A DNA stretch of 64,000 nt from CAWGCE01 sp964480915 (GTDB taxonomy: Bacteria; Planctomycetota; Planctomycetia; Pirellulales; Pirellulaceae), in assembly GCA_964480915.1 (NCBI GenBank), contig CAYZRS010000023.1, positions 6,329 to 70,328 on the forward strand, given 5' to 3'. This document shows, in pieces, positions 8,691 through 18,179 of this stretch; position 1 is the stretch's first letter; every line of letters begins with the position of its first letter. The notes beneath the pieces are model-generated. The model ran no database searches and was not told the origin of the DNA. It saw nothing but the letters and a program-made list of their open reading frames with translations. A program made the position numbers and the translations under genes.

Positions 8691-9730
8691 TCTCGAGGCC
8701 TTAGCGTTATTGGGTGGAGCTCTTGGTCACGAAGCACAACCAGTGACAATGGTTCTTCACGGTCCAATTGAGTTAAGATTTCGAACAGCTGTTTTTGCGA
8801 TCGAACGACACGTTGGTCGACGTAGACGACTAAGTCATCTGGCAGCAGGCCGGCGGCCGCTGCTGGCGAAGTCGGGATGACCTCTTCGACGAAAGGTGGT
8901 GTCTTCGGCATCAGGTTGGGAACGAGTCGAATACCTAGCAAGGCCGTCGTCCAAGGTGATTCGGAGGCCGCATTGTCCGTGTCGTTTGCGGAGGTGACAC
9001 GTGTCTTGCCGCTGATGATGTCAGCAACGGCCGTTTCGATCTCTGAAATCGGCAGCGCGTAGTTGAGCCAGGTATTGCTGTCCGAACTCCGCAGTTCTTT
9101 GCCAAGAATCCCCGCCAGATTTCCGTCGAGATCGGTCAGCACGCCTCCTGCCGCCCCTGCATTGTTCGTCATGGCGTCTAGGACATAGACACGGCCATTG
9201 TAGGGTGTTCGAAACGTCCCTTTGCGGGCCGACAGCTTCCAGATCGACGAAACTTGTCCATGTTGGACGCTGGCCGGTTCGTTGCCCGACGCGATACCGT
9301 AGAGATTGCTGAAGGCCAGGATCCGTTGCCCCACTTTCAATTCGGTCGATTGATCGAGAGCGAAATGCTCCAAGCCATTGGCATCAATCTTCAACACGGC
9401 GATTTCCAGTCGCGGGTCGGTGCCTAAGAGTGTTGCTTCGAAGCGAGAGCCATCGTCGAGTGTGGCGGTGATCGAGTCGGTATCCAGCACATAGCTAAAC
9501 GCCGTGACGATGTGTCCTTCGGCCGAGGCGACAAAGCCGCTTTGGTATGGCTCCATTCCTCGCATTCCGCCGGCACCATAAATCTTGACGATCTTGGGCT
9601 GAATGGCGCGAGTCGTGTGGACAAACGAGAGTTGGCCCCAGGCGTTGCCACCGCACCAGACCGAAATCACCGCCAGCGCTAGGCCGAAAATGCACGAACT
9701 GGACTGGTTAAAGCGAGACGATCGACTCAT
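8687..9730 (-). CDS. Catalytically dead HtrA-like protein with one PDZ domain
   Basis: The start at 9730 is chosen because ATGA overlaps the stop of the active protease gene (9727-9730) and gives a clean signal peptide (MSRSSRF, then a hydrophobic stretch to about 32). The trypsin-like domain covers about 40-240 and a single PDZ domain about 255-345. The triad is substituted: the His position is Ser79 (HIVTAFSYV), the Asp position is Glu109 (DPRLEIAVLKI) and the Ser position is Ala194 (NNAGAAGGVL in place of NPGNSGG). The fold-defining glycines are kept, so the domain should fold but not cleave peptides. It probably works as a partner or substrate-binding subunit beside the active HtrA encoded just upstream. 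Confidence 0.85.
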   Translation of the reverse strand: MSRSSRFNQSSSCIFGLALAVISVWCGGNAWGQLSFVHTTRAIQPKIVKIYGAGGMRGMEPYQSGFVASAEGHIVTAFSYVLDTDSITATLDDGSRFEATLLGTDPRLEIAVLKIDANGLEHFALDQSTELKVGQRILAFSNLYGIASGNEPASVQHGQVSSIWKLSARKGTFRTPYNGRVYVLDAMTNNAGAAGGVLTDLDGNLAGILGKELRSSDSNTWLNYALPISEIETAVADIISGKTRVTSANDTDNAASESPWTTALLGIRLVPNLMPKTPPFVEEVIPTSPAAAAGLLPDDLVVYVDQRVVRSQKQLFEILTQLDREEPLSLVVLRDQELHPITLRPRE

Positions 9731-11511
9731 GTTGCATCCTCGCCCGGGAAAGTGAAGGTGTCGATCGTGTAAGTCCCGTACGTGGCGTCGCCGATGCGAA
9801 CGCGGAACTTCGACGGCTTTTGATGTTTGTCGAGCTGTTTGTACTCTTGGAAGTGAATTTCGCAAGGATCGGCATCGCCGGGCGGGTAGAGCTCGACCAA
9901 ATCCAAAGTGCCCTCCCCTGGCGAAAAGTACATGCGAATTTCGAACTCGTCGTACAATCCGATAATGACGTCGCTGAGCTGGCCCGAGCGGTCGGTCGGT
10001 GCCTTACCAAAGTAGTAAACTTCACCGAACTGGGCTGGTCCTTCGGTCAAGAATCGTCTCCACATCTGAAGAGCGATCAGCATGCCGCCGCTCCCTGGCG
10101 GTTCCAACTGATCGCCGAGTTCTTGTGACATATCGACCAGCGTCATGATCTCTGGCAAGTTGGCCACAACTTTCGCATCGTTCAACGTGATCTCGAACTT
10201 GGCATTGTCGGCAGTGGTTCCGGTCAGGCTCCATTCACCTTTGTTGCGGGGGACCGCCCCAGCGCGGCTTAGTCTATTCCAGATGCGTTCGACATTTTGT
10301 TGATTGAAGTAGTAATTCGCGTAGCCACTTCGTTTCGTGTAGAGCTCCTTTACCGCGTCTGGGATTTCGTTTTTCGGAGGCTTCGGTTTGGCCCGTAGTG
10401 GATTCTTGGGACCGGGCGCTTCGGGCGCCTTGTCTTTCTTTTGCGGTTTGGGCATCGGCGTCGGTGGCTTTTGGTCGCCTTCTAACTTTGCGACAAGTTG
10501 ACCCGAGGAATGAACTCCGTCAAGCCGCACCAAGATCTCGGTGTCCTGCCCATCGCGGCGATAGACGACGGGGATTCGCCAACCTTTGGGGTAGGTACCC
10601 AGGACGTTTTTGAACATGTTGACCGTGGCAACCGATCGGCCACCGAGGCCAATGATCTCGTCATCGAACCGTAACCCGCGGCGATAGGCGTCGCCCGATT
10701 CGAGGATGTTGCTAACGAGGAGGCTGCCTTTCTCATCGGACGAGACGGTGAAGCCGAGCGTCGCATGATCGACAATCCGGCCGCTCCGTAAGTGGCCCAT
10801 GAATTTCTTGATTTGATTGATGGAAATCGCATAACCGACTCCCACGTTGACTCGTCCCCGTTTTTCGAAAGAGGCGCGGCCATTGATGCCGACCAGTTGG
10901 CCGGCTGCGTTAAACAAAGGGCCGCCCGAATTTCCAGGATTGATCGATGCATCGGTCTGAATGCAGTCGGCATATTCCAGCAGTGTCCCGGACGGATACT
11001 GGTAGCGATGCACGCCCGAGATAATGCCGTACGTCACGGTCGGGTTGAAATCGGTTGCCAGCACGAATGGATTGCCGACCACATAACAGGTCTGTCCCGC
11101 TTCTAATTGATCGCTATCGCCCATGACGGCGGTCGGAAAGTCGTCTCGGCCGACAAGTTTGATCAGCGCCACGTCGCCTACCGGATCGATGCTGACGAGG
11201 ATCGCGTCGTACATTTTGCCGTCATTCATTCCACATCGCATGTGGTTGCCGCACGGTTGGACTACGTGGAAATTCGTGAGCGCGTAACCATCGGGAGTAA
11301 TCACCACACCCGATCCGCCGCCTGCGCTGTCGGCTCCGAAGATCGCCAACGTCGGTTGCGAGATTCGCTCGATGATCTCAATTCGGTCGGCCTGAGCCTT
11401 GATCACGCTGGCCGGCGGTGCGGCTTCGACGCCTGCTGCCATGATCAGAACGATGCTGAAGATCAAGCGGACGAGCCGGAGGTTTCGAGCGTGGCGGTAG
11501 CTGCGTGTCAT
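9727..11511 (-). CDS. HtrA/DegP-like periplasmic serine protease with PDZ and extra C-terminal domain
   Basis: This is the intact protease of the trio. After a signal peptide (about 1-30) the protease domain shows His82 (GYALTNFHVV), Asp113 (DPVGDVALIKL) and Ser195 (NPGNSGGPLF), the full DegP-type triad. A PDZ domain follows (about 240-330), then a Pro/Lys-rich linker (PTPMPKPQKKDKAPEAPGP) and a C-terminal domain of about 200 residues that I do not recognise. Members of this family degrade or refold misfolded envelope proteins. The start at 11511 overlaps the preceding stop as ATGA (11508-11511). It sits in the middle of a coupled run: NPCBM protein, this protease, then two degenerate homologues. 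Confidence 0.9.
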   Translation of the reverse strand: MTRSYRHARNLRLVRLIFSIVLIMAAGVEAAPPASVIKAQADRIEIIERISQPTLAIFGADSAGGGSGVVITPDGYALTNFHVVQPCGNHMRCGMNDGKMYDAILVSIDPVGDVALIKLVGRDDFPTAVMGDSDQLEAGQTCYVVGNPFVLATDFNPTVTYGIISGVHRYQYPSGTLLEYADCIQTDASINPGNSGGPLFNAAGQLVGINGRASFEKRGRVNVGVGYAISINQIKKFMGHLRSGRIVDHATLGFTVSSDEKGSLLVSNILESGDAYRRGLRFDDEIIGLGGRSVATVNMFKNVLGTYPKGWRIPVVYRRDGQDTEILVRLDGVHSSGQLVAKLEGDQKPPTPMPKPQKKDKAPEAPGPKNPLRAKPKPPKNEIPDAVKELYTKRSGYANYYFNQQNVERIWNRLSRAGAVPRNKGEWSLTGTTADNAKFEITLNDAKVVANLPEIMTLVDMSQELGDQLEPPGSGGMLIALQMWRRFLTEGPAQFGEVYYFGKAPTDRSGQLSDVIIGLYDEFEIRMYFSPGEGTLDLVELYPPGDADPCEIHFQEYKQLDKHQKPSKFRVRIGDATYGTYTIDTFTFPGEDAT

Positions 11512-12701
11512 TTGGTGGTTCTCAGGTTGCACAGATGGAGTCGGTCGCCCAAGTCAACTCCGTCGCCGTAATCGACGATGATTTTTAGTCGCTTTACATT
11601 TGCGATATCGACGTCGAGCGCCAAGGGAGCGTCGCCAGCCAAAATGTCGGCCGACAGCAGTTCGGTCTCGTTCCCCAGCACCAATAGCTTCACTGCCGCC
11701 GCGGAACTTACGGTCGGATCAAGGCCGGCGAGGCCCCGTAGTTTCCGATGCTCGCCGTCCAATCGGAACGTGATTTCGGTTCGTGAGTGAATGGCCCATC
11801 CTTTGGGATAGCTTTGCGTGTCACCATTCAGGTCCCGCAGCATCAGCGGCGTTCCGTCAAAACTCTCATCGCGAATTGGCGCGTAGAGCAGCGTCGTCAC
11901 CGACGAAGGTGATTCGTCACCGGCAACAAGAGGCGTGATGTTGACTCGAGTTGGTGTTTGGTCGCTGAGGTAGACAACATTGCCGGCCGCAAACCCAATG
12001 CGTGCCACGACGTTTCCAGCGATTTGCGTCGTGGCTCCACTCGCCGTTTTGATCGTGAATTGACCGCCTGAATAGGCAATCTCGCTCACTTTCCAGTTTT
12101 CGCCGTCGACAGTGGTTACCTGACAAATCGCAGATGACGCGCCTGACGAAGATTTGCGGTAAGGCGCAAAGCCCTCCAGCTTGTGCAAGGGAACGTCGAT
12201 CTCATCACCGTCCATGGTGAAAGTCAGCTGCTCTTCGGTCACATCGCCCACAAGTCCTTCGAGATAGTCGAGCGATTCAGTGCCTTTGCGGATCACGATG
12301 GCATCGCCTTCGTGCGGTTGGCGAACGAGTTCATTCCACTGCGTGTCTAACGCATCGCTTGGCTCGCGAAACCGAATCGATCGAAGTTGAGATTGTGGAA
12401 ATGTGATCGGCAGACCATTCAGCCGCTCGACCGTGATCTTGCTGTTCTTGGAGGTGAAGCGGGAAACCGAAAAATTGGAACCGCAAACCAGAGTAACGCG
12501 ATTGGCAGGAACGGAAGCGTCTGGTCGTTGATGAAATTCGACGTTCAGCAACTCCTCTGTGGAAATCTGACGCTTGGTTCCGTCGATATCAAAAGTAAGT
12601 TGCGTGCCTTGCCATTGAGTCAGTTCGCCGCTGAGCTTGTCACCCGTTAGCTGCGTGATATCGGCAGCGAGAAGCCCGCAGAGCAAAAGGAGTGTAAGCA
12701 T
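11508..12701 (-). CDS. Secreted NPCBM-domain protein
   Basis: A short signal peptide (MLTLLLLCGLLAADI) precedes a beta-rich protein of about 397 residues. The first two thirds contain repeated DKLSGELTQW / QISTEELLNVEF-like units, a pattern often seen in planctomycete secreted proteins. The C-terminal third (about 280-395) matches the NPCBM/NEW2 carbohydrate-binding fold: YPKGWAIHSRTEITFRL, then LAGLDP, SADILAGDAPLALDVDI and VDYGDGVDLGDRLHL. It probably binds glycans or acts as a cell-surface adaptor. The ATG at 12701 has AAGGAC seven bases upstream. Its TGA overlaps the ATG of the active HtrA gene, linking production of the two proteins. Confidence 0.75.
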   Translation of the reverse strand: MLTLLLLCGLLAADITQLTGDKLSGELTQWQGTQLTFDIDGTKRQISTEELLNVEFHQRPDASVPANRVTLVCGSNFSVSRFTSKNSKITVERLNGLPITFPQSQLRSIRFREPSDALDTQWNELVRQPHEGDAIVIRKGTESLDYLEGLVGDVTEEQLTFTMDGDEIDVPLHKLEGFAPYRKSSSGASSAICQVTTVDGENWKVSEIAYSGGQFTIKTASGATTQIAGNVVARIGFAAGNVVYLSDQTPTRVNITPLVAGDESPSSVTTLLYAPIRDESFDGTPLMLRDLNGDTQSYPKGWAIHSRTEITFRLDGEHRKLRGLAGLDPTVSSAAAVKLLVLGNETELLSADILAGDAPLALDVDIANVKRLKIIVDYGDGVDLGDRLHLCNLRTTK

Positions 12702-12744
12702 CAAAAGTCCTTAAAAGGCGATAGAAAAACAGGTCGTCACGTGA

Positions 12745-13797
12745 TTACTCGGCTGCATCATCCTTAGCCAGATTGCGGAAATATTCCTCGATGACGTCGC
12801 GGTAGTGTGAGGGGAATTCTTTGCCCAGCTGCTGGAGTGCTTGTTTGCGTTCTTTGGGAGGTAGGTTGCCCCAGTCCGAGTCTTCACGCAACTTCTTGTT
12901 CTGCACATCGCCAGGGCCGCCTCCGCCTGGCAATTGACTGTCTTGCATCGGCGCACTCGGTTGATTGCCACCACCGCCCTGCCCGCTTTGAGCCATCATT
13001 TGTTGCAGCTGTTTTTCTTTCTCTTCAATCATCTTCGACAATTTGTCGATGACTTCTTGTTCTTCGTCGCGAACTCGCGTGCCGGCGCGGCCATGTTCGA
13101 GCCGTACCGTGATGCTGTCCATGATGCGAGCAATTTCGTCGAGCGAATCGGGCTTGAGCTGTTTTAGGTCGGCCAGCATCAGATTGGCGACGGTGCCGTA
13201 TCGTTCCGGTAGTTCGGTGTCTCGCTCCAACAACTTCGCCAGCTGTTCTTCCGCCTCTTCAAATTCCCGGACGCGATAGTCGACGGCCGCGCGGTAAAAG
13301 AGCAGCGTGGCGGGGCCGACCGATTCGGTTTCTGCGAGCGGTTCTAAGACCTCTTTGGCTTCGTTATAGAGCTGATGGATGGCCAGAGATTTGCCGTATA
13401 GCAAACGCAAGGCGTTGCTCACGATCGGGGGCAACGCTTGCTGTGTCAATTCGTCGAATTCGGCACGTGAGGCAAGTTTTCCGGCGCGGCAACGCTTCAC
13501 GAAATCGGCCGGCGCCAAAGCGGCGTTCGCGATCGAATCGAGAACGGGCTCTACCAGATCACCACCTTCGATCGCAGCATTCCAGATCGCATCGATCGTT
13601 TCGAGCTGCTTGTCCTCGAGTTCGAGCGTTGTGACCCAACGATCGATCTCTTCCCGCGTCTTTTGAACGCTTGGCCACTCCCAGCTGGCCCGTTGCAGTA
13701 GGTCGTCGCCGGCCAACGAAGACTGCGACGTCGCGGCGGCCATCATCAGGCCGAATGCGATCCATCGCAAGCTCGTGGATAATCGACGGGTAACCAT
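12745..13797 (-). CDS. Exported TPR-like/coiled-coil protein, Bat-type cluster
   Basis: I do not recognise a named family. A signal peptide (MVTRRLSTSLRWIAFGLMMA, to about 30) is followed by a helical region (30-240) with repeat-like segments such as LFYRAAVDYRVREFEEAEEQL that look like TPR units. Next comes a coiled coil (EEQEVIDKLSKMIEEKEKQLQQMM), a Gly/Gln/Pro-rich linker and a short tail with NLPPKERKQALQQLGKEFPSHY. The tail resembles the C-termini of planctomycete proteins found beside DUF4175 and BatA genes. The start at 13797 lies one base after the stop of the preceding gene (TAG at 13799-13801), so translation is almost certainly coupled. Confidence 0.7.
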   Translation of the reverse strand: MVTRRLSTSLRWIAFGLMMAAATSQSSLAGDDLLQRASWEWPSVQKTREEIDRWVTTLELEDKQLETIDAIWNAAIEGGDLVEPVLDSIANAALAPADFVKRCRAGKLASRAEFDELTQQALPPIVSNALRLLYGKSLAIHQLYNEAKEVLEPLAETESVGPATLLFYRAAVDYRVREFEEAEEQLAKLLERDTELPERYGTVANLMLADLKQLKPDSLDEIARIMDSITVRLEHGRAGTRVRDEEQEVIDKLSKMIEEKEKQLQQMMAQSGQGGGGNQPSAPMQDSQLPGGGGPGDVQNKKLREDSDWGNLPPKERKQALQQLGKEFPSHYRDVIEEYFRNLAKDDAAE

Positions 13798-13798
13798 A

Positions 13799-15649
13799 CT
13801 ACTTGTTCTTTCCGAGGCTGATGTCACGTGTGATTTGGTGGAGGTCGAGTTCTCGTTTCGACAGGCCTTGCAACGCGTCGATCAGCTCTTCGTCGGCCGC
13901 TTGCCCGATGACGTCGTCGGCGTTGTCGAGCATTTTCGAATAGCGGTCGGTACGGCGATTGATCCGCAACTGCATCGCTTTCAGCATTTTTAGTTCGGCG
14001 ATTTGACTGACGAGTGGTTGGTCGCCCGGATCCATCTGCTGCGGCTGCATTTGTTGATCTTGCTGGCGTTGCTCTTGATCTTCTTGGGCTTGCTGCAACG
14101 CTTCGATCATTTCCTCCAGCGCCTGAATGATGTCCTCTTCCAGTCCTTGCGTCATGACACCGACTTTGACTTCGGCCAAGCGATTCACGACCTCGTCCAT
14201 GTCCTCGCGGATCGTTTCCATGCTGGCTGGAAATGCCACCGAAGAGCCCTCTTCTCGCAACACCAGCAGGCACTTGTCGGCTTCCACCACGACTCGTCGC
14301 TGTTGAAAACTGAGTTTGCCCGCCTCGATATCAAGAACACGCCCTTCGTCTTCGTCCTTGCGACGAGCTAGACGGGTCGTGTTTTCATAGATTTGCAGTT
14401 CCATTTCTAGCATCTTGCGGACACGGCCTTCCAACTGGGCCAGCGTCCGTTCAATCTCTTCCTCGCGCATTTGCCGGAGGATCTCTTCCAATTCGGCTTT
14501 CGCTTCCGCCAGTTTGCGCGCCGCTTCCCGTTGATCTTCTAGTGCTTCGTCGCGTTGGGATTTATCGAGTTTCTGCTGGGCGTCCCGCATGCGCTGTTCC
14601 GCTTCTTGCACGCGCTGCTGCCCTGGAAACGATTCCTGAGGCTCAGAATCCTGGGGCGATTGGGGTTCGGAAGGAGAACCTGGGGACCCCGGCTGGCCGG
14701 GTGGCCCCGGTTGTCCAGGTGGCGACTCGCTTCCCTCGGACGGTTCGCCAGATTGTGGATCACCCGGTTCTGACTCGCCGGTCGGCGCTTCGCTGCCGCT
14801 TTCGCTGGGGTTGCCTTCAGTGGGGCTCCCCTCGCTCTTGCTGTCCTGGTCGGCTCCTGGCGAGCCCTCTTTGGCTTCGTCGGAACCTGCTTCGCCGGAA
14901 TCTGATTCGTCCGAACTCGACTCCTCGGCATCCTGACCCTCCTCCGACGGGCTTCCTGCGGACTGTTCACCCGAATCGTCGCTGTTCGGTTTGCCGGTCC
15001 CTTCGTTTTCCTCCATCGTTTCGCTGAGGGATTCGGTACGATCGGCGACGCGTTGCTGTTCTTTGGCCAGCTGCGCGGCTTCGACGCCACCTTCGTTGCG
15101 CCCTTGGACTCCCCGTTGAATGCGCTCCAGCCGTTCGATCTCCTTGATGTAGCTTTTGATGCGAGCCTGTTCATCTTTCAAGCGATCGGCGCGGTTTTCG
15201 CTGAGTAGCAGTTCCAACAGGGCGCTCAAATCCGAACGGACCAGCTTCTGCCCGTCCAAGGCGCGTTTGAACTTCTCTTGGTTGAGCAAACGGGAGAGTG
15301 CACCCAGTTGCAGCTGGATATCTTTTTCCTTGCTCAAGGCGAACGTTTTCTTGAGCAGTTCTGCGCGGCGGGGATTTGTTGCCGCATCGAATTCTGCCAT
15401 CCGCAGCAACAGTTTTTCTAGTCGAGCATGCTGCTGCGCGAGGTGACTTTGCTGGATGGCCAATTCGTCGGCCGCGTTGGGCGCATTCGCGTCAGACGAT
15501 TGCGCGGACAGTGCGCCGGTCAGCATAAAGGTGGGAGCCAGTGTTACGGCCCAACCCAGGACCACAGCCGCGATACGCACGATCGCGACGCGAAACCGCA
15601 TCGCTCGGCGAAGCATCGGCGACCATCCAACTTGGTGCGCTCGCAGCAT
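13799..15649 (-). CDS. Large exported coiled-coil protein with acidic, collagen-like linker
   Basis: The ATG at 15649 has a GGAGGT Shine-Dalgarno five bases upstream and gives a signal peptide ending near SAQS. The open frame continues upstream to 15745, but without such a site. The N-terminal 150 residues are helical. About 180-320 is a low-complexity segment of Ser, Glu, Gly and Pro (SGEAGSDEAKEGSPGADQDS) ending in GPPGQPGSPGSP, which is collagen-like. A long coiled coil (EEILRQMREEEIERTLAQLE) and a Gln-rich segment follow. Homologues next to DUF4175-like genes are common in planctomycetes and the function is unknown. It may be a long spacer or scaffold in the envelope, working with the DUF4175-like membrane protein encoded just upstream. 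Confidence 0.75.
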   Translation of the reverse strand: MLRAHQVGWSPMLRRAMRFRVAIVRIAAVVLGWAVTLAPTFMLTGALSAQSSDANAPNAADELAIQQSHLAQQHARLEKLLLRMAEFDAATNPRRAELLKKTFALSKEKDIQLQLGALSRLLNQEKFKRALDGQKLVRSDLSALLELLLSENRADRLKDEQARIKSYIKEIERLERIQRGVQGRNEGGVEAAQLAKEQQRVADRTESLSETMEENEGTGKPNSDDSGEQSAGSPSEEGQDAEESSSDESDSGEAGSDEAKEGSPGADQDSKSEGSPTEGNPSESGSEAPTGESEPGDPQSGEPSEGSESPPGQPGPPGQPGSPGSPSEPQSPQDSEPQESFPGQQRVQEAEQRMRDAQQKLDKSQRDEALEDQREAARKLAEAKAELEEILRQMREEEIERTLAQLEGRVRKMLEMELQIYENTTRLARRKDEDEGRVLDIEAGKLSFQQRRVVVEADKCLLVLREEGSSVAFPASMETIREDMDEVVNRLAEVKVGVMTQGLEEDIIQALEEMIEALQQAQEDQEQRQQDQQMQPQQMDPGDQPLVSQIAELKMLKAMQLRINRRTDRYSKMLDNADDVIGQAADEELIDALQGLSKRELDLHQITRDISLGKNK

Positions 15650-15793
15650 ATTGACCTCCAAACTGTCATTTGGCATCTCTAACGATTCGTACCAAATGAA
15701 TCCAATTCTCGAATTCGAGGGACTCTGTCGATAACGTCGAAACACCCTCGTCTAATTATTGCTGTCACAACGCGTTGCAGCAAATTAAAACCG

Positions 15794-18118
15794 CTATTTC
15801 AGCAGATCTAACGCTCGTTTTTTCTGTTGTTTTTTCGTTTGTTCCATGAGGACGTCTTGTTCGCGAATCATCGACCGTACCAAATCGACAAGTTCGTTGT
15901 AGCTCTCCAAGTCGAGCATCTTCTGAAGAACCCGCTCCATCGCTAGAAGCAGTTCATCTGCTTGCTCAACCGAACTGGTCACTAATTCCGGCCCTTCCCG
16001 TTCGTCGTCGATTTTTGTTTCGAGTGCCCGTAGCAATTGCAAAAATCTGGGAAATCGCTCGTTGCCAATCGACTTCAGCGGTTCGGAAATATCAAACTCA
16101 AGCCGTCGTTGCCGATCTTCTGAATCGACGCGATTATTGACCAATTCTTCCCGCACATCATCAAACGATAGCGCGACACCTAGGACTTCTTGCGAGGCGC
16201 GTTGCGCTTGTTGTCCGCCTCGCTGGACTCGCAACAGACGCAACGCGCGTGCTCGACCTTTTAGCCGTTCGCTCTCGTCCGGCGAGTCGGGCGCATCCGC
16301 TTCACTTTCTGGCGTGTCACCAAATTGGACGCGACTGAGGGAGTCGCGGGTTTCACGAAAATCAGAAATAATCTGTTCAAATCGTCGCCGTAGCCCCAAC
16401 TCGCGCGCTTCCAAAAGTGCCAGCAGACGGCTGGGTGTGACAACATCTAGCTCATAGCGATCCCCATCGCCAATGTTGGGCGTTTTCGTAAGGTCAAAGC
16501 GGTCTTGCGAATGGACGCTGATGGTCACTTTGGAGTCGACCGGTAATTCGGTCGGCTGGGAAGCGTCGGACCTTTGCTTCCGTAAATCGAGTGCCGTGTC
16601 GATCTGTCCCGAGGCGTCGAGCGCGATCGGGAACTGCATGGGTTCGCCACCAGCTTCCAGTTCGATCCAACTGCTGGCCACACCAAAATCGTCTTGGATC
16701 GAACCTTCAAAGGGAAGTCGAGCATCCTGAGTGATGGCCGATCCAATCCCACGCAACCGCGCATCGACGGTCGGCGGCATGTCGGGCGTGGCAGTGATCA
16801 CCACCGGATAGGCCCGACGACTGGTCGTACCGTCAGTGTCGAGCAGTGTGATCTCGTGGGCCACGTTTTCTCTGAGGTCGTCGATGTTGTAGGAGAACGA
16901 GGTCTGCTCTGCCAGCGCGGGCATGATTTGTTGGATAAGGTCGGTGCCTTCGGGCAACGTCTGCGTCGTCGGTGTTAATTGGTCCGATTCGGTCGCGGCC
17001 AGCACGAGCACGTCACCTGTTTCTGTGTTCTTAATTTTCGCGCGACGGATCGACTTGTTGGTCAACACGCGGAGTGTGACTTGGCTCCCTTGGGCGAGTT
17101 GAATTCCTGGCCGATACGATTCCGTGCGCGACAGCAGGCCGGTATAGGCCGGTAGCGTATAATCCAATTCGATGCCGGCAATTTGTGGGCTCTCGACGAC
17201 GCGAACGGTGCAGTCGTTCAATCGATGGTCGTTGCCGACGACATCGAACTGAATGTCGGAGAGGATGTTCGTGAATGGCATGCCGTCAAACGCGTATTGC
17301 TGGTAGCCATCGCGCGGCTCGCCAAGGCGGCTCATGTTGACCCGCCCTCGCTCGCCGTCGCCGGTCCGATAGTAAATGGTGCAGACGGTGGGAACCGGCG
17401 CCGAGCGATTTGCATCCGCGCGGACTCGCACCTTCAGGTCATCTCCGCGAGCCAAAATCAGCTGATTCTGATCGTTGAATCCGATCAGTTCGATCTGCGT
17501 GATGCGTGGGTAGGGTTGGTCGGATAAGCCAAACAGTCGGCTGAGCCCCATGCGAAAGATAGAGCCGCCGTAGAGTGCGAACAGCAGCAACGACAAAACA
17601 AGCAGCGCCGCGATGACGACGGCTCGCATCAGCGCGCGAAAATCGAACAGCTCTTTGACGTTGATCAACTCGGCCAAGGCGACCGCTTCTTTGCATGACC
17701 GGGAGAGCATCGTCGGATCGGCCGTAGCATCCGAGTTGTGGCCCGCTTCAACCGATGTGACGAGGCTGTCACGAAATTCGGGAAAGCGTCGCTCGATCAG
17801 CAACGCCAAACTCGAATCTTGCAAATCGACAAAGAACCTCGCCAAAATCCAGCGATACACCACGAACAGCAAGCAGCCCACCATCAGGCACAGCAGGACG
17901 GCTCGCGCTTGCACCGGCATTTCGCTCGAACCCAAACGAACCGGCAAGTAGTCGATGGCCATACCAAGCCAGAACAAACCGATGAGGCAAGCAACCGCCA
18001 GTGCGACCCCTTCGATGCAGATGTAACGTCGAATCGAGCTGCGGGTATGCGCTAGCAGCTCTGCGATTTGCGGAGGCAAACGAGATTCGTTCGGCGATGG
18101 GGGAGTTGCGGTACTCAT
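15794..18118 (-). CDS. DUF4175-like membrane protein
   Basis: The 774-residue protein has three N-terminal membrane segments (IEGVALAVACLIGLFWLGMA, ARAVLLCLMVGCLLFVVYRW, and VVIAALLVLSLLLFALYG near 175), then a long extracytoplasmic part of beta-rich Ig-like units, and a helical C-terminal region (LLALLEARELGLRRRFEQII, LLAMERVLQKMLDLESYNEL). This layout matches the DUF4175-like proteins found in bacterial MoxR/DUF58/BatA clusters. The N-terminal soluble helix between the membrane segments (DSSLALLIERRFPEFRDSLV) is a family hallmark. Function is unknown; it is probably part of an envelope assembly with the VWA proteins encoded immediately upstream. There is no strong Shine-Dalgarno, and 61 bases separate it from the previous gene. 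Confidence 0.72.
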   Translation of the reverse strand: MSTATPPSPNESRLPPQIAELLAHTRSSIRRYICIEGVALAVACLIGLFWLGMAIDYLPVRLGSSEMPVQARAVLLCLMVGCLLFVVYRWILARFFVDLQDSSLALLIERRFPEFRDSLVTSVEAGHNSDATADPTMLSRSCKEAVALAELINVKELFDFRALMRAVVIAALLVLSLLLFALYGGSIFRMGLSRLFGLSDQPYPRITQIELIGFNDQNQLILARGDDLKVRVRADANRSAPVPTVCTIYYRTGDGERGRVNMSRLGEPRDGYQQYAFDGMPFTNILSDIQFDVVGNDHRLNDCTVRVVESPQIAGIELDYTLPAYTGLLSRTESYRPGIQLAQGSQVTLRVLTNKSIRRAKIKNTETGDVLVLAATESDQLTPTTQTLPEGTDLIQQIMPALAEQTSFSYNIDDLRENVAHEITLLDTDGTTSRRAYPVVITATPDMPPTVDARLRGIGSAITQDARLPFEGSIQDDFGVASSWIELEAGGEPMQFPIALDASGQIDTALDLRKQRSDASQPTELPVDSKVTISVHSQDRFDLTKTPNIGDGDRYELDVVTPSRLLALLEARELGLRRRFEQIISDFRETRDSLSRVQFGDTPESEADAPDSPDESERLKGRARALRLLRVQRGGQQAQRASQEVLGVALSFDDVREELVNNRVDSEDRQRRLEFDISEPLKSIGNERFPRFLQLLRALETKIDDEREGPELVTSSVEQADELLLAMERVLQKMLDLESYNELVDLVRSMIREQDVLMEQTKKQQKKRALDLLK

Positions 18119-18179
18119 GCGATATTTGCCGTGGCCAGATCGTTACGTCAATCAAGACGCCGATCGCTCGGTCTGATCT

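Noticed and set aside
9731..9865. N-terminal extension of the second HtrA-like protein.
   Set aside because: This stretch is antisense-frame reading of the upstream protease gene, and the ATGA overlap at 9727-9730 followed by a signal peptide marks the real start.
14640..14900. Tandem DNA repeat in the coiled-coil protein gene.
   Set aside because: It is amino-acid low complexity, not a clean nucleotide repeat; codons vary and no fixed unit length can be seen.
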